A DNA stretch of 64,000 bases from assembly GCF_900104785.1 (NCBI RefSeq), contig NZ_LT629733.1, forward strand, positions 2,264,501-2,328,500, written 5' to 3'. Origin of the DNA: Formosa sp. Hel1_31_208 (GTDB taxonomy: Bacteria > Bacteroidota > Bacteroidia > Flavobacteriales > Flavobacteriaceae). Of the stretch, positions 25,157 to 33,799 are shown piece by piece; position 1 is the first letter of the stretch, and each line of letters starts with the position of its first letter. The notes under the pieces are model-generated. The model worked only from the letters and a program-made list of their open reading frames with translations. It was not told where the DNA came from and did no database searches. The translations under genes were made by a program, and so were the position numbers.

Positions 25157-25876
25157 ATGAAAATTGACTGGAAAAATATAATTCTATTTGTTTTAATTGC
25201 TTTTGGAATATCCTATCCAGTTCAGCAGGGTTATTTAACCGACTTTTTTCTATCATTTACAAAAAATTCTTTTATCTCTGAATCAGAATATCTTCTGGCT
25301 GGATTTAGTACTTTAATTGCAGCAATAGTAGTATTGACATTTCATCAAAACCTATCAAAAAGAATAACCATTTTAGGAGATGACAAAATTAAAAACGCAC
25401 TCATTTTAGTCCTGCCTATTATTGCTTTTTCCATAAGTGGCTTAAACAACAACTTTGGAATGAACGAATCGTTTTATGGATTTGCTTTTGCTTTGATTAA
25501 TACAATATATGCTTTTACAGAAGAATTTGGTTGGAGAAGATATTTACAAAATGCACTTGAAGGCTTAAATAAAAATTTAAAATACATTTTTATTGGTGTT
25601 ATTTGGTGGATTTGGCATTTAAGATTTGAGACGCAATTTGATATTTTTATCTTTCCTTTGATATGTATCTGTGGTGGATTTCTTTTAGGAAAACTAGCGG
25701 ATGATACTGGGTCAATTTTGCCAGTGACAGCTATGCACACCTTAATAATTTTGACTACAAATTCAGGGATTTTTGGAATTAATGAAATAATGGGAATTGG
25801 GATCGTGATATTGGGATGGATATTAATTGAACTGTTATGGAAAAGAAAAAAAGCACATAATACCGTGCATAACTAA
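25157..25876 (+). CDS. CPBP-family intramembrane protease (CaaX-protease-like)
   Basis: 239 residues with about seven hydrophobic segments. Conserved CPBP/Abi motifs: EEFGWRRYL near residue 122 (catalytic Glu pair and Arg), WWIWHLRF near 153 (His), and PVTAMHTLIILTTNS near 195 (His). Such proteases cleave within membranes; in bacteria roles include bacteriocin self-immunity and signal processing. The last residues (KKAHNTVHN) are encoded by the left arm of attC-like element R, so the C-terminus depends on the recombination site. Confidence 0.9.
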   Translation: MKIDWKNIILFVLIAFGISYPVQQGYLTDFFLSFTKNSFISESEYLLAGFSTLIAAIVVLTFHQNLSKRITILGDDKIKNALILVLPIIAFSISGLNNNFGMNESFYGFAFALINTIYAFTEEFGWRRYLQNALEGLNKNLKYIFIGVIWWIWHLRFETQFDIFIFPLICICGGFLLGKLADDTGSILPVTAMHTLIILTTNSGIFGINEIMGIGIVILGWILIELLWKRKKAHNTVHN

Positions 25877-26117
25877 CTGCTCTAGCTGGTTTAGATGGTT
25901 TAGCTGGTTTGACTGGTTTGACTGGTTTGACTGGTTTAGCTGGTCAAATACAAGAAAAAATTCTCACATAAATTTTACTATCTTTAAAACTCGGAAAAAT
26001 AGCCTGGCTCTACCTCGCTCCTTTTTCCTTCCGTTTTTTAGCCGAAAACGGCTCAGCCAACCCGAAGTAGCCAAGGCAGATAAAAATGGTAACTAACCAT
26101 GCACAAATACGTTGTGC
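25852..26117 (+). repeat. attC-like element R, long variant with minisatellite
   Basis: 266 bp. Left AGCACATAAT-ACCGTGCATAACTAACTGC; right GTAACTAACCATGCACAAATAC-GTTGTGC. The long centre (AATAGCCTGGCTCTACCTCGCTCC...) matches elements I and U. Right GTTGTGCAAC (26111-26120) matches GTTACACAAC at 29511 in 9 of 10 bases when reverse-complemented. Accounts for most of the 25877-26211 gap. Confidence 0.82.
25884..25945. repeat. 9-bp tandem repeat inside element R
   Basis: Seven units: AGCTGGTTT, AGATGGTTT, AGCTGGTTT, three of GACTGGTTT, and AGCTGGTC. Elements I and U have only one unit here, so this is a local expansion. Confidence 0.9.
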
Positions 26118-26211
26118 AACATTTAAAACAAAATAGTAGCTAGCTAAAATCATATTTGATAAAAAACATTTTTAAATCTCAATAGTATATTACTAACTAA
26201 AAAACTCTTTA

Positions 26212-29200
26212 ATGAAAAAATTAAATTTTCTCGTATTTGCATTCTTATTGGTCGGATTGCAATTTATTCAAGCTCAGAAAACAAAAAAAGAAGACAAACA
26301 ACCTCTTGATAAAGTCAATATCGATGGACTTAAATGGCGAAGTATAGGACCTTCTTTAACTTCTGGTAGAATTTCAGATATTGCAGTAAATCCTAATAAT
26401 CCATTTGAATATTACGTAGCATCATCTGCTGGAGGAGTATGGAAGACTATCAATTCTGGCGTAGATTATGTTCCAATTTTTGATAATGAAGGCTCCTACT
26501 CTATTGGTTGTATTACCATAGACCCAAACAATTCTAATGTCATTTGGGTTGGTACTGGAGAAAACAACAATCAACGTTCTGTGTCATATGGAGATGGTAT
26601 TTATAAATCCCTTGATGGAGGAAAAACATGGAAAAATATGGGGTTAAAAACATCAGAACATATTGGAAGGATAATTGTCCATCCTGAAAATTCTGATGTA
26701 ATTTATGTTGCTGCTATAGGACCTTTATGGAGCAAAGGAGGAGAAAGAGGTTTATATAAAACTAGTGATGGTGGAAAAACATGGGAAGCTATTCTTACAG
26801 TAGATGAACATACTGGTGTTAATGATGTGCAAATGGATCCTAGAAATCCTAATGTTTTATATGCGTCTACATTTCAACGTAGAAGACATGTTTTTACTTA
26901 TGTTGGAGGTGGACCAGGTTCTGGAATGCACAAAAGTACAGATGGTGGAAACACATGGACAGAAATTAATTCTGGATTACCAAAAACTGAATTGGGACGA
27001 ATTGGATTAGCCATTTCTCCTGCAAATCCAGAAATTATTTACGCTATTGTTGAAGCAGCAGAGGGCAAAGGTGGATTTTATGCGTCTACAAATAGAGGTG
27101 CAAGTTGGGAAAGAAGAGGAGATCATAAAACAAGTGGGAATTACTATCAAGAAATTATTGCAGATCCAATTGATGAAAACACCATCTATTCAATGGACAC
27201 ATGGATGTCTGCGAGTCACGATGGCGGAAAAACATTCAATAAAGTAGGTGAAGTCACTAAACATGTAGACAATCACTGTATGTGGATAGACCCAAACAAT
27301 AATAAACATTGGCTAGTTGGTTGTGATGGAGGTATGTATGAAACATTTGATGCTGCCAAAACATGGGATTTTAAAGAAAATATTCCAGTTACCCAATTTT
27401 ATAAAGTGGCTGTTGATAATGATTATCCGTTTTATAATGTATATGGTGGCACTCAGGATAATTTTAGTATAGGTGGTCCCTCTAGAGTACTCACAGGACA
27501 CGGAATTACTAATTTTGATTGGTTTATTACGAATGGTGGTGATGGATTTGAATCTCAAATTGATCCAGACAATCCTAATATTGTATACGCTCAATCTCAA
27601 TATGGTTTTTTAGTCCGCTACGATAAAAAAAGTGGCGAAATTATGGGTATCCAACCTAGTGAACGAGAGAATGAAAATAGCTACCGTTTTAATTGGGATT
27701 CACCTTTGGCTGTAAGTAAGCATGCTTCTGGACGATTATATTTTGCAGCTAATAAAGTATTTCGTTCTAACGATTATGGCAATAGTTGGGATGTTATTAG
27801 TGATGATTTGACACAACAAATTGACAGGAATAAACTAAAGGTTTTTGATCGTGTAGTGAGCATTGATGCAGTAGCAAAAAACGGCTCGACATCACTATAT
27901 GGAAGTATCGTAGCATTATCTGAATCGCCTATTGACGAAAACCTCATTGCTATTGGTACCGATGATGGTTTGATTCAAATTACCGAAAACGGAGGAACAA
28001 CTTGGCGCGCAGTCGATAACATATCTGGCGCACCAAATCAATCCTATGTCAACAGTGTATACCTCTCTAAGCATGACGTCAATGTGATGTATGTGGCATT
28101 TAATCATCATAAATATGGTGACTTTAAACCCTATATATTTAAATCGAACGATAAAGGAAAAACATGGAATTCTATTAGTACTAATTTACCAAAAAAAGGA
28201 AGTATCTACGCTATTGAAGAAGATCATATAGATAAAAATTTGATATTCTGTGGTACCGAGTATGGCGCATTTTTCTCACCCAATAGTGGACAACGATGGA
28301 AAGAATTGAGTTCAGGGTTGCCAACCATAGCTGTTAGAGATATTGCTATTCAGGAAAGAGAAAATGATTTGGTACTTGGTACTTTTGGCAGAGGCTTCTA
28401 TGTAATGGATGATTATTCTGCACTGAGAACTATTGAAAACACCACACCCACTGAAGTAGCAAAAATATATCCAATTCGTAAAGCGTTATCATGGGAAAGA
28501 AGTCTTCCATTAGGTTTGCCTGGAAAAGCTTTTCAAGGCGATAATTTTTACACAGCTCCAAATCTTGGTCCTGAAGCTATGATTACCTATTACTACAATG
28601 ATACTTATACATCTTTAAAGGAAAACCGCACAAAAAAAGAAAAAGAGCTTATTGAAAATAGAAAAGATGCCGTTTATCCAGATTATGATGCTTTAAAAGC
28701 TGAAACAGAAGAAGAAGAACCATCATTAGTATTTACAATTAAAAATAGTGAAGGACAGGTCGTTAAAAAAGAGTTTAAAAAACCAAAAGAGGGATTACAG
28801 CGCTTTCATTGGGATTTAAGATATACACTTCAAAATCCAATAGATTTGAGTAAGTCTTCCTTCTATAATCCTTGGGAAGCTTTAGATGAAGGGACTTTGG
28901 TACAACCTGGAACATATACTATAGAAATGGATATGTATAATGATGGCGAAATAAGTACGTTAGTAAGTCCAGTTTCATTTGATGTTATTGGATTGGAAAA
29001 CACGGTAATGCCAGCTGCAAATAGAGCAGCCAAAGTAGCTTTTCAAAAACAAGTGTCACAACTTGAAGCCGATTTAAAAACTTGCCAAAAAATTATAGGC
29101 GAAACCAATACAAAACTAAAATATATCAAATTAGCAATCAAACGATCTGAACTACCTTATGGAGAACTTTCAAAAGCTGTTTTAGACATTGAAAACAAAC

Positions 29201-29487
29201 TTAAGGTCATTAATCTATCGCTTTATGGAGATCCCGTAAAAAACAGATTAGATCTAAGACAACCTAAAAGTCCCGCAGCGCGCATTGGAAGCATAAGCTA
29301 CGAACAGAAATATTCAACCTCTGCGCCTACACAAACCCACAAAGACAGCTACACTATTGCTAAAACTGAAATTATAGCACTAAAGGAAAAAGCAGAAGCT
29401 ATTTTTAATTTAGATGTAAAACAATTAGAAGACAAACTTATTAAATCTGGAGCACCGTACACACCTGGACGTGGATATAAAAATTAA
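26212..29487 (+). CDS. secreted sortilin/VPS10-type BNR-repeat (Asp-box beta-propeller) protein
   Basis: 1091 residues, signal peptide MKKLNFLVFAFLLVGLQFIQAQ. Residues about 40-780 form beta-propellers with many Asp-box motifs (SLDGGKTWKNM, TSDGGKTWEAI, STDGGNTWTEI, SNDKGKTWNSI) and the typical N-terminal block LKWRSIGPSLTSGRISDIAVNP. The C-terminal part has a coiled, Lys/Glu-rich region and a domain with GLQRFHWDLRY. Annotated in Bacteroidota as VPS10 domain-containing or glycosyl-hydrolase-like protein; enzymatic activity is uncertain. At 3.3 kb it is very large for an integron cassette gene, yet its flanking cores match in 9 of 10 bases. Confidence 0.9.
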   Translation: MKKLNFLVFAFLLVGLQFIQAQKTKKEDKQPLDKVNIDGLKWRSIGPSLTSGRISDIAVNPNNPFEYYVASSAGGVWKTINSGVDYVPIFDNEGSYSIGCITIDPNNSNVIWVGTGENNNQRSVSYGDGIYKSLDGGKTWKNMGLKTSEHIGRIIVHPENSDVIYVAAIGPLWSKGGERGLYKTSDGGKTWEAILTVDEHTGVNDVQMDPRNPNVLYASTFQRRRHVFTYVGGGPGSGMHKSTDGGNTWTEINSGLPKTELGRIGLAISPANPEIIYAIVEAAEGKGGFYASTNRGASWERRGDHKTSGNYYQEIIADPIDENTIYSMDTWMSASHDGGKTFNKVGEVTKHVDNHCMWIDPNNNKHWLVGCDGGMYETFDAAKTWDFKENIPVTQFYKVAVDNDYPFYNVYGGTQDNFSIGGPSRVLTGHGITNFDWFITNGGDGFESQIDPDNPNIVYAQSQYGFLVRYDKKSGEIMGIQPSERENENSYRFNWDSPLAVSKHASGRLYFAANKVFRSNDYGNSWDVISDDLTQQIDRNKLKVFDRVVSIDAVAKNGSTSLYGSIVALSESPIDENLIAIGTDDGLIQITENGGTTWRAVDNISGAPNQSYVNSVYLSKHDVNVMYVAFNHHKYGDFKPYIFKSNDKGKTWNSISTNLPKKGSIYAIEEDHIDKNLIFCGTEYGAFFSPNSGQRWKELSSGLPTIAVRDIAIQERENDLVLGTFGRGFYVMDDYSALRTIENTTPTEVAKIYPIRKALSWERSLPLGLPGKAFQGDNFYTAPNLGPEAMITYYYNDTYTSLKENRTKKEKELIENRKDAVYPDYDALKAETEEEEPSLVFTIKNSEGQVVKKEFKKPKEGLQRFHWDLRYTLQNPIDLSKSSFYNPWEALDEGTLVQPGTYTIEMDMYNDGEISTLVSPVSFDVIGLENTVMPAANRAAKVAFQKQVSQLEADLKTCQKIIGETNTKLKYIKLAIKRSELPYGELSKAVLDIENKLKVINLSLYGDPVKNRLDLRQPKSPAARIGSISYEQKYSTSAPTQTHKDSYTIAKTEIIALKEKAEAIFNLDVKQLEDKLIKSGAPYTPGRGYKN

Positions 29488-29510
29488 AATAAAATTGCAA
29501 TTAAATAAAC

Positions 29511-29715
29511 GTTACACAACAAAGTGTATAGCCAATTGCTTGTTCTGTGTGTACTCGGAAAATCCTACAACCTAAGCCCGCCTACTTCACCCAAGTAGTT
29601 TGGCCACAAAGGCTGAAAAGCTTCGGTTTTCGTGGCTTTTTTTCCCATTGCCTGTTGTTTTTAACTAATTAGTACCTAGTCAAAGTAACTCGCCTTAGGA
29701 GAATAGGTTGTAGCA
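29511..29715 (+). repeat. attC-like element S, extended variant
   Basis: 205 bp. Left GTTACACAAC-AAAGTGTATAGCCAATTGC; right GTAACTCGCCTTAGGAGAATAG-GTTGTAGC. Shares the CTACTTCACCCAAGTAGTTTGGC insert with element O. Right core GTTGTAGCAC matches the start of element T in 8 of 10 bases. Occupies most of the 29488-29788 gap. Confidence 0.82.
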
Positions 29716-29788
29716 CATTGCCGAAATCCAACTAATTTATAAATTTCATATCTTTATAATTAACTAATAACCAATTAAATATAAAATC

Positions 29789-30307
29789 ATGAAAACAAAA
29801 TTGACATTTATAATGATTATGATTTTCGGAATTGTAATTACGAGTTGTAAACAAAAGGAAGAAGAATTGGAAGTTGAAGAAGTGAAAGTAGATTTAATTA
29901 ATGATGAATTTCCTGAAGCAAAACAAGAATTATTGGCAACCTGGGATACCATTGTGCAAAGCCTTAAGGATGGAGATATGGATAAACTAATTGCTTTTCA
30001 TGCTTATAGTCCGAAGTTTACTGAATTTAAAAATGGAGCACCTCGAAATGGAAGCGAAGCTAATGAAGAATTTGAACGCAATACTTTTGGTGCTGTAACT
30101 GAAGTTGTGAAATTCGACACTAAGGATATGTTGGTTGCCGTTTATGGTGATGTCGCCAATGTAACCTTTCATTCAGATTTTCATCTCAAATTTGGTGAAG
30201 ATCTTGTTGTTGTAAACGACCAAATTTCATTGTTATTCGTAAAGACCGATAAAGGATGGAAAATCGTGAGCGAACATCATTCCCCTCTAAAAAAAGAAGA
30301 AAGTTAA
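29789..30307 (+). CDS. NTF2-like lipoprotein
   Basis: 172 residues, lipobox signal (MKTKLTFIMIMIFGIVITSC), an acidic linker (KQKEEELEVEEVKV) and an NTF2-like domain (DLINDEFPEAKQELLATWDTIVQSLKDGDMDKLIAFHAY ... WKIVSEHHSP). It is the paralogue of the protein at 18958-19443; the acidic linker is the main difference. A candidate -7 box TATCTTTA lies near 29750. Function unknown. Sole gene of cassette S-T. Confidence 0.82.
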   Translation: MKTKLTFIMIMIFGIVITSCKQKEEELEVEEVKVDLINDEFPEAKQELLATWDTIVQSLKDGDMDKLIAFHAYSPKFTEFKNGAPRNGSEANEEFERNTFGAVTEVVKFDTKDMLVAVYGDVANVTFHSDFHLKFGEDLVVVNDQISLLFVKTDKGWKIVSEHHSPLKKEES

Positions 30308-30311
30308 AAAC

Positions 30312-30448
30312 GTACTACAATAATGCATATAAAAATTAGCTCATAAAACGCAGGCCATTTCAGCTTGCGTTTTTTTTAATACATTTATACCCACCGACAA
30401 GTGAACGAATAAAACTCCCTACTTTTCTTACAAGAAGTTGTTGGCAAC
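30312..30448 (+). repeat. attC-like element T, degenerate, with terminator
   Basis: Left GTACTACAAT-AATGCATATAAAAATTAGC; right end GTTGGCAAC (30440-30448). The cores fit both neighbours (8 of 10 with S; 7 of 9 with U), although the interior has been replaced by a terminator. Confidence 0.6.
30346..30379 (+). terminator. Rho-independent terminator
   Basis: AAACGCA and TGCGTTT stem with GGCCATTTCAGCT between, followed by eight Ts. Ends transcription of the NTF2-like gene. Confidence 0.85.
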
Positions 30449-30463
30449 AACCTAAAAAAACAG

Positions 30464-30943
30464 ATGGACAAGAAATCAAAAACGCAAAAATTAAGGCTGT
30501 CATTATATGCAATATTTACTTTGGCTTCGCTTATAATCATAGTTGATTTTGTTTTGCCAGGAAGAATAATAAATGATGAAATCATCCAAATACAAAGGGA
30601 GTTACAGCAATATTACAATGCCGCAAGCAACTACCATTATTCGTATAAAGTCATCACCAATCAACATGAATTTTTAATAACAGAAGATTTTGCCGAACTA
30701 GAACTCTTAAATGAAAAAATCGAATATTCAGTTTCTCGAATATTTAAAGAAGTAAATTGGTATCAATTGCTTTCATCTGAAAATAAGACTTTTTTTTCTT
30801 TAAGAATTGTATCAGGACTCGCTCTTCCATTACTGACAATTATTTCGATTTTTGTGGCTTTTCGATATAAAAAGGAAATAGGCACATTCGTTTTTATTCT
30901 TCAGATACTATTGATAGCAGATCTGATATTTTTAATGACATAA
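30464..30943 (+). CDS. membrane protein of unknown function
   Basis: 159 residues. One hydrophobic segment near the N-terminus (LSLYAIFTLASLIIIVDFVLP), a soluble helical region (about 35-110) and two more near the C-terminus (IVSGLALPLLTIISIFVAFRY and GTFVFILQILLIADLIFLM). Basic N-terminus (MDKKSKTQKLR) places it in the cytosol. No family recognised. Cassette T-U. Confidence 0.65.
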   Translation: MDKKSKTQKLRLSLYAIFTLASLIIIVDFVLPGRIINDEIIQIQRELQQYYNAASNYHYSYKVITNQHEFLITEDFAELELLNEKIEYSVSRIFKEVNWYQLLSSENKTFFSLRIVSGLALPLLTIISIFVAFRYKKEIGTFVFILQILLIADLIFLMT

Positions 30944-30952
30944 ATAAAGGCA

Positions 30953-31170
30953 GGTGCCAATAAAGTGGATAATTAATTGCTTAGCTGGTAAAGTCAAGTA
31001 AAAGGTCTTATATTTATTTAAAATTATAAAAACTTGGAACATTGAGACATAACTTCCCTACTGCCAACTTTATATTTGGCATCCTTCCCAAGTTTGACTT
31101 ATGTGGCAAAAGGTAATAAACCTAGAGCAAGACCTAAAGCGCAACTAGCTATAATACAAATACATTATGC
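30953..31170 (+). repeat. attC-like element U, long variant
   Basis: 218 bp. Left GGTGCCAAT-AAAGTGGATAATTAATTGCTTAGCTGGT; right GCAACTAGCTATAATACAAATAC-ATTATGC. The middle segment starting CTGGTAAAGTCAAGTAAAAGG matches element I. Confidence 0.72.
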
Positions 31171-31256
31171 TTCGTGCGATTTCAGATTATTAAAAGGCAG
31201 CTCTTTGATTAACAAGGGTGTTGAAAACAGAAAATATAAATCTAAAATATATAAAA

Positions 31257-31580
31257 ATGAAAAAAGGTTCAATTAAAGTAAGTGTAATTTATCCTAACTC
31301 AGAAGGCAAAAAGTTTGACATGGACTATTATTGCCATAAACATGTTCCAATGGTTGGCAGTCTATTAGGTGATGCACTTAAAGCAGCAACAGTCGAAATG
31401 GGTATTGGTGGCGGTGCCCCAGGATCGTCAGCGCCTTATGCTGGAATGGGTAATATGTATTTTAATTCTGTTGAAGAATTTGAAAATGCCTTTGGCCCTA
31501 ATGCTCATGAAATAATGGGAGATTTACCCAACTTTACTGATATTGAACCAATAATACAAGTAAGTGAAGTTATGATTTAA
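31257..31580 (+). CDS. EthD family protein
   Basis: 107 residues from the ATG at 31257; the frame from 31218 has no further support. EthD/ferredoxin-like dimeric fold: KVSVIYPNSEGKKFDMDYYCHKHVPMVGSLLGDALK ... YFNSVEEFENAFGPNAHEIMGDLPNFTDIEPIIQVSEV. The DxDYYxxxHxP motif is typical. Named after a protein needed for ethyl tert-butyl ether degradation, but most members are of unknown role; probably cytosolic. A broken VOC gene follows after 9 bp. Confidence 0.88.
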   Translation: MKKGSIKVSVIYPNSEGKKFDMDYYCHKHVPMVGSLLGDALKAATVEMGIGGGAPGSSAPYAGMGNMYFNSVEEFENAFGPNAHEIMGDLPNFTDIEPIIQVSEVMI

Positions 31581-31589
31581 CAGAAATAA

Positions 31590-31926
31590 AGATGATAAAA
31601 GGACGTTTTGAAGCAGAAAGCCCCCCCTTTATTCCGGATTTAAGATATTTTACCTTTGAATGTGACCGGGAATAGATTTTGAATGAATCTGTTGATTTTC
31701 TTAAATCCAATGACTTACATTTTTGGAACTTTTTTAGTGACGAGTCTTAACGACCAATGGTATTTGCCAATATTTCTGCAATAGCAATTTACTTTTCAAA
31801 TCCTGACGGACATTCTTTAGAATTTATTATAAAACTTCCCCGAAAATATCGTTTTGAAAAAGGCCGTTTAGTCATTTCATATGAAGCTTGGTTGGAATTA
31901 GAAAAAAATGAAAAACAACCCCATGC
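31590..31926 (+). pseudogene. decayed VOC (glyoxalase/bleomycin-resistance) family gene
   Basis: Fragments of one VOC protein lie in different frames: an N-terminal MIKGRFEAE start, then YFTFECDRE, a TAG stop near 31675, NESVDFLKSNDLHFWNFF, and from 31757 VFANISAIAIYFSNPDGHSLEFIIKLP ... VISYEAWLELEK. The core of the N-terminal half is missing or scrambled. The last frame has no stop of its own and reads into attC-like element V until 32008. Members bind metals and act as lyases, dioxygenases or resistance proteins; this copy is almost surely inactive. Confidence 0.7.
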
Positions 31927-32054
31927 AACAAGGTGTGAAATTAATTACTTGTTTCGCTTGTACATTGTATCTCGAATACAGGAATCCTCTAGTTCTTTAT
32001 TTTATTAATTTAGACCTAACTAACGCGGCAATATCTTAAGCAAACACCTTAGCT
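31921..32054 (+). repeat. attC-like element V
   Basis: 134 bp, modal length but weakened. Left CATGCAAC-AAGGTGTGAAATTAATTAC; conserved box TTATTTTATTAATTTAG; right ...CTTAAGCAAACAC-CTTAGCT. AGCTATA (32051-32057) is complementary to TATAGCT at 32794 in element W. Confidence 0.7.
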
Positions 32055-32068
32055 ATAATTTGAGAAAA

Positions 32069-32788
32069 ATGAAAATATCTGTAATAAGTATATTAATAAT
32101 TGGAATCGCAATCTTTATTGCTGCAAGGGAAAAGGATAATCCATTGTATCAGTTTATTAACACTGAAAAGGATTCAAAAATTACTGCAAAGGAATTTGTA
32201 AATAAAATAGATGCTTTGGGTTATTTTAAATACACAGAAACAAAGAATTTAAACGCCTTAAAACAAAATCATTTGGAGAGTTTTAGCCAAGGTGGATCTT
32301 GGGGTGGAATTTGGGATGAAGAAACCAATTTACCACTTGATAATCGTTATTACATCTGTGATGGAGAATCTGTATATGAGCAAGACGGATTTACTGAAAT
32401 GTTAGATGAAATGAAATCGACATTAGAGAAAATTGGATTTACATTACATATTGATGACCACTTTGAAGAATGGGATAATCAAAATGAATGGCTAAATCAT
32501 AGAATTACTATAAATGGTAATGAGTATGTTATTTTCAAAAACTTTAAAGGATATGGCTGGGGTGAAGCGGTTCAAAGATTGGCAGAAATACTAAACTCAG
32601 AATTTAAAAAACAGAATATTGCAGAAAGAGTATATTTAATAAACGGTGGAAATGACGGTTCATTAATATTCTTAGATGATGATTTATATCATTATTTCTA
32701 TAACGTTTTTACAGACCCTCAATGGAAACCACTTGAAGTTAATGAATGGATGGAAGTAATGGGTGTTAAGCCCATGAAGTTAGATTAG
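32069..32788 (+). CDS. protein of unknown function with N-terminal signal/anchor
   Basis: 239 residues from the ATG at 32069. Signal or membrane anchor (MKISVISILIIGIAIFIAARE), then a soluble domain rich in Trp, Asp and Tyr (SQGGSWGGIWDEETNLPLDNRYYICDGESVYEQDGF ... FKGYGWGEAVQRLAEILN ... PLEVNEWMEVMGVKPMKLD). The end half looks like an alpha/beta fold. No match recalled with certainty. Cassette V-W. Confidence 0.65.
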   Translation: MKISVISILIIGIAIFIAAREKDNPLYQFINTEKDSKITAKEFVNKIDALGYFKYTETKNLNALKQNHLESFSQGGSWGGIWDEETNLPLDNRYYICDGESVYEQDGFTEMLDEMKSTLEKIGFTLHIDDHFEEWDNQNEWLNHRITINGNEYVIFKNFKGYGWGEAVQRLAEILNSEFKKQNIAERVYLINGGNDGSLIFLDDDLYHYFYNVFTDPQWKPLEVNEWMEVMGVKPMKLD

Positions 32789-32792
32789 CAAA

Positions 32793-32918
32793 CTATAGCT
32801 GATAAAGTCAATCATTAATTGCTCAAGAGTACTTAATGATTATCACATATGTTTTGCCTTTCCTCAGCACTCTCCTTTTTACTATCTTAGTGCTCACAGC
32901 AAGTAACATGTTATAGCT
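32793..32918 (+). repeat. attC-like element W, degenerate
   Basis: Left CTATAGCT-GATAAAGTCAATCATTAATTGCTC; conserved box TTTTTACTATCTTAGTGCTCACAGCAAGTAACAT-GTTATAGCT. Right arm shortened. Own outer cores complementary (CTATAGCT/GTTATAGC region). Confidence 0.55.
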
Positions 32919-33018
32919 ATACTGGATAATTTCATGAAAGAGAAAACTGTTAAAAATACCGTGAAAATAAATAGGATTATCTAAGAAATTAAAATAGTAT
33001 AAAAACAATCTTTAGATT

Positions 33019-33783
33019 TTGAAAAACAAAATAGAAAATAATTATAAAGTTGGTGATTTAATTTATGATGCAAATATTTATGATGGAATGAATACCAACC
33101 TAGCTGATTTGAAATTTTACAAGCGGTGGTTGCCAAAAAAACAGAATGCTCGTATACTTGAACTTTGTTGTGGCACAGGTAGACTTACAATTCCAATTGC
33201 AAGGGATGGATTTGATATTAGTGGAGTTGATTTCACGTCATCAATGCTCGAACAAGCAAAATTAAAAGCTTCTGAAGAGGGATTAGAAATTGAGTTTATA
33301 GAAGCAGATATGAGAACTTTAGATTTACGAAAAAAATACGACCTCATTTTTATTCCTTTTAATTCAATCCATCATTTATATAGTAATAATGATTTATTTA
33401 AGGCATTTAATGCTGTTAAAAAGCATCTCAAAGATGGAGGTTTATTTCTGTTAGATTGCTATAATCCGAATATTCAATATATTATTGAAAGTGAAAAAGA
33501 ACAAAAAGAAATTGCTGAATATACCACCTACGATGGAAGAGAGGTATTGATAAAGCAACTAATGCGATATGAAAGAAACACTCAGATTAATCGCATAGAA
33601 TGGCATTATTATATTAACGGCGAGTTTGATTCCATTCAAAATTTGGATATGAGGATGTTTTTTCCTCAAGAATTAGATGCATACCTAGGATGGATTGGTT
33701 TTAATATTATTAATAAGTTTGGAGGTTTTGAAGAAGAAGCCTTTAATGACAATTCAGAAAAGCAGATATTCGTTTGTCAATAA
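33019..33783 (+). CDS. class I SAM-dependent methyltransferase
   Basis: 254 residues; start TTG at 33019. SAM-binding motif ILELCCGTGRLTIPIARDGFDISGVDFTSSML near residues 47-80, post-motif EADMRTLDLRKKYDLIFIPFNSIHHL, and GGLFLLDCYNPN. The C-terminal beta part resembles MerR/UbiE-like small-molecule methyltransferases. Substrate unknown. It follows degenerate element W and is the last gene with recognisable elements on both sides, though the downstream one keeps only its right half. Confidence 0.85.
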   Translation: MKNKIENNYKVGDLIYDANIYDGMNTNLADLKFYKRWLPKKQNARILELCCGTGRLTIPIARDGFDISGVDFTSSMLEQAKLKASEEGLEIEFIEADMRTLDLRKKYDLIFIPFNSIHHLYSNNDLFKAFNAVKKHLKDGGLFLLDCYNPNIQYIIESEKEQKEIAEYTTYDGREVLIKQLMRYERNTQINRIEWHYYINGEFDSIQNLDMRMFFPQELDAYLGWIGFNIINKFGGFEEEAFNDNSEKQIFVCQ

Positions 33784-33799
33784 ACTGTCAATACTATGT

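Noticed and set aside
25827..26096. Repetitive reading frame with WFDWFSWF pattern
   Set aside because: It is a translation of the 9-bp minisatellite and repeat element, not a gene.
31757..32008. Stand-alone 83-residue gene
   Set aside because: It is the C-terminal fragment of a VOC gene and its last 27 codons come from the repeat element.
1855..32918. Elements as MITEs, REP/BIME repeats or CRISPR repeats
   Set aside because: No target-site duplication was noted, there is one copy per gene boundary in one orientation, and the long-range core complementarity fits cassettes. CRISPR is ruled out because spacings are genes of varied length.
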